From Candidatus Dormiibacterota bacterium (GTDB taxonomy: Bacteria; Chloroflexota; Dormibacteria; Aeolococcales; Aeolococcaceae): a stretch of DNA of 5,822 bases. Positions 4,957-5,822 of this stretch are shown in pieces. Below the pieces are notes generated by a model, which saw nothing but the letters and a program-made list of their open reading frames with translations, did not search any database and had not been told where the DNA came from. The stretch is taken from positions 845 to 6,666 of the forward strand of contig PMYJ01000147.1 of NCBI GenBank assembly GCA_003170875.1, given 5' to 3'. The position numbers were made by a program, and so were the translations under genes. The first letter of the stretch is position 1. Each line of letters opens with the position of its first letter.

Positions 4957-5822
4957 ATGTCGCTCAGGCTGGCCGGCGGCACCGCTAGTCCGCCCTTACC
5001 TTCCCTTTCCCCCGCGGCACAGGAGACCGCCTGGCATTTCGAGCGGTTCCTGATCACGCTCACGGCGGCCGCCGCGCCGTTGATGGTCGCGTGCTGGCTC
5101 TTCTTGCCGAGCCGCGCGCCCGTGGTTGCCTTGACCTCCCAGCTGATCGTCCCCCTCTACATCGTCCTCGCCGGGATAGCCGTCCTTCGCCGATCTCCAC
5201 TGCTGACTCGGGCATGGTTCCAGCTTGTCCTCTTCACTCTTCAGGCCGCCCTGACCTTCCTCCAGATCTGGGCGTACGAGCGGCCGGATAGTCCCCTGTG
5301 GATCGCCTTCCTGCCCGTACTGCTTCTGGCGGCGGCAAGGTGGGAGTTCCAGGGGGTGTGGTTGGCCCTGGCGTGTTTCTGCGTGGACAGGATCGTGACC
5401 GTGGTCAGCTTCCGCGGTCTCGCCGCCCCCCAGCTGGGCGAGCAGCTCATAGTGGAATTCGCAGTGACGGCGCTCCTCGGGGTGACGTTCGGGTTCCTCT
5501 TCCATGAGCACGCGCGCCATCAGCAGCGGCTGCAGGCATCAACCGCCAGCCTCACCGCCATTCTCGACAACGTGGGCGAGGCGGTGCTCACGGTGAACGA
5601 CACCGGCCACATTGCCTCCGCCAACCGGGCCGCGGGAGCGCTGTTCGGCTACGATCCGGCAGCGCTTAGGAACTGTACGATCGATCAGCTGCTGACCTCC
5701 GCTGAGATAACCATCGATCAGCTTGTCCGTAATGGCGGACGCTCGCACTGCAACGACGTCAGCACGTATCGCCAAGACGGAACCACCTTTGTCGCGGAGG
5801 TGGTGGCCACCCTCGTCGTTGG
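4957..5822 (+). CDS. Membrane PAS sensor protein, 3' end beyond window
   Basis: An open frame from ATG 4957-4959 runs 288 codons to the right edge without a stop. Six hydrophobic stretches are visible at about residues 31-50, 55-77, 87-105, 113-127, 133-151 and 163-182, forming an integral membrane input domain. A charged linker (HEHARHQQRLQAS) leads into a PAS domain from about 198: LTAILDNVGEAVLTVNDTGH, then SANRAAGALFGYDPAAL, the classic N-terminal PAS pattern, and later YRQDGTTFVAEVVATLV, its C-terminal strands. This layout is typical of sensor histidine kinases, diguanylate cyclases and related signalling proteins; the output domain lies outside the window, so the enzyme class cannot be stated. 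A GAGG at 4940-4943 is rather far (13 bases) from the ATG. The opposite strand also carries a long open frame here, but without domain features. Confidence 0.9.
   Translation, partial: MSLRLAGGTASPPLPSLSPAAQETAWHFERFLITLTAAAAPLMVACWLFLPSRAPVVALTSQLIVPLYIVLAGIAVLRRSPLLTRAWFQLVLFTLQAALTFLQIWAYERPDSPLWIAFLPVLLLAAARWEFQGVWLALACFCVDRIVTVVSFRGLAAPQLGEQLIVEFAVTALLGVTFGFLFHEHARHQQRLQASTASLTAILDNVGEAVLTVNDTGHIASANRAAGALFGYDPAALRNCTIDQLLTSAEITIDQLVRNGGRSHCNDVSTYRQDGTTFVAEVVATLVV

Noticed and set aside
4996..5520. 174-codon minus-strand frame opposite the sensor gene
   Set aside because: It is highly charged low-complexity sequence and mirrors the membrane helices of the sensor on the plus strand.
1..5822. 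CRISPR array, retron, or toxin-antitoxin and defence-type operon
   Set aside because: No regularly spaced repeats, reverse transcriptase or paired small overlapping genes are visible. The HNH fragment alone does not make a defence system.

Overview
This is a high-GC stretch of bacterial chromosome. GTG and TTG look usable as start codons, and the gene types (medium-chain dehydrogenase, LacI-type regulator, membrane PAS sensor, phthalate-type decarboxylase relative) suit a soil-type actinobacterium or a similar high-GC lineage. No rRNA, tRNA or other marker is present, so the phylum is a guess. Three protein genes are well supported and apparently functional: an MDR oxidoreductase (1180-2121, minus), a LacI-family regulator (3433-4485, minus) and the 5' part of a six-helix membrane sensor with a PAS domain (4957 to the window edge, plus). 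A small unknown protein (4579-4866, minus) is plausible. The rest is mostly eroded DNA.

Layout. Bases 1-663 hold no convincing gene, only a weak reading frame leaving the left edge and an operator-like palindrome. Bases 664-1089 (minus) hold a 57-codon ORF preceded by an HNH-nuclease remnant whose front half is missing. The intact oxidoreductase follows. Next comes a plus-strand decarboxylase / substrate-binding-like pseudogene (about 2264-2960) damaged three ways: its N-terminal third is gone, a one-base insertion breaks the frame, and an IS630-family end cuts off its C-terminus at a TA dinucleotide. The IS630 copy (2961 to about 3432) is itself a fragment: it lacks its other end and the first half of its transposase, and has a one-base frameshift. 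It abuts the stop codon of the LacI-type gene, so whatever once followed that regulator has probably been lost.

The right third looks orderly. The LacI-type gene has a strong sigma70-like promoter of its own. The small unknown gene lies upstream of it on the same strand, and the sensor gene diverges from the small gene across 90 bp containing two mutually exclusive hairpins.

I see no new multi-gene system. The most informative signals are mutational and regulatory. A single inserted G appears to have turned an imperfect palindrome into a perfect one while knocking out the decarboxylase-like gene. The TTG that opens the longest LacI reading frame is really the -35 box of its promoter.
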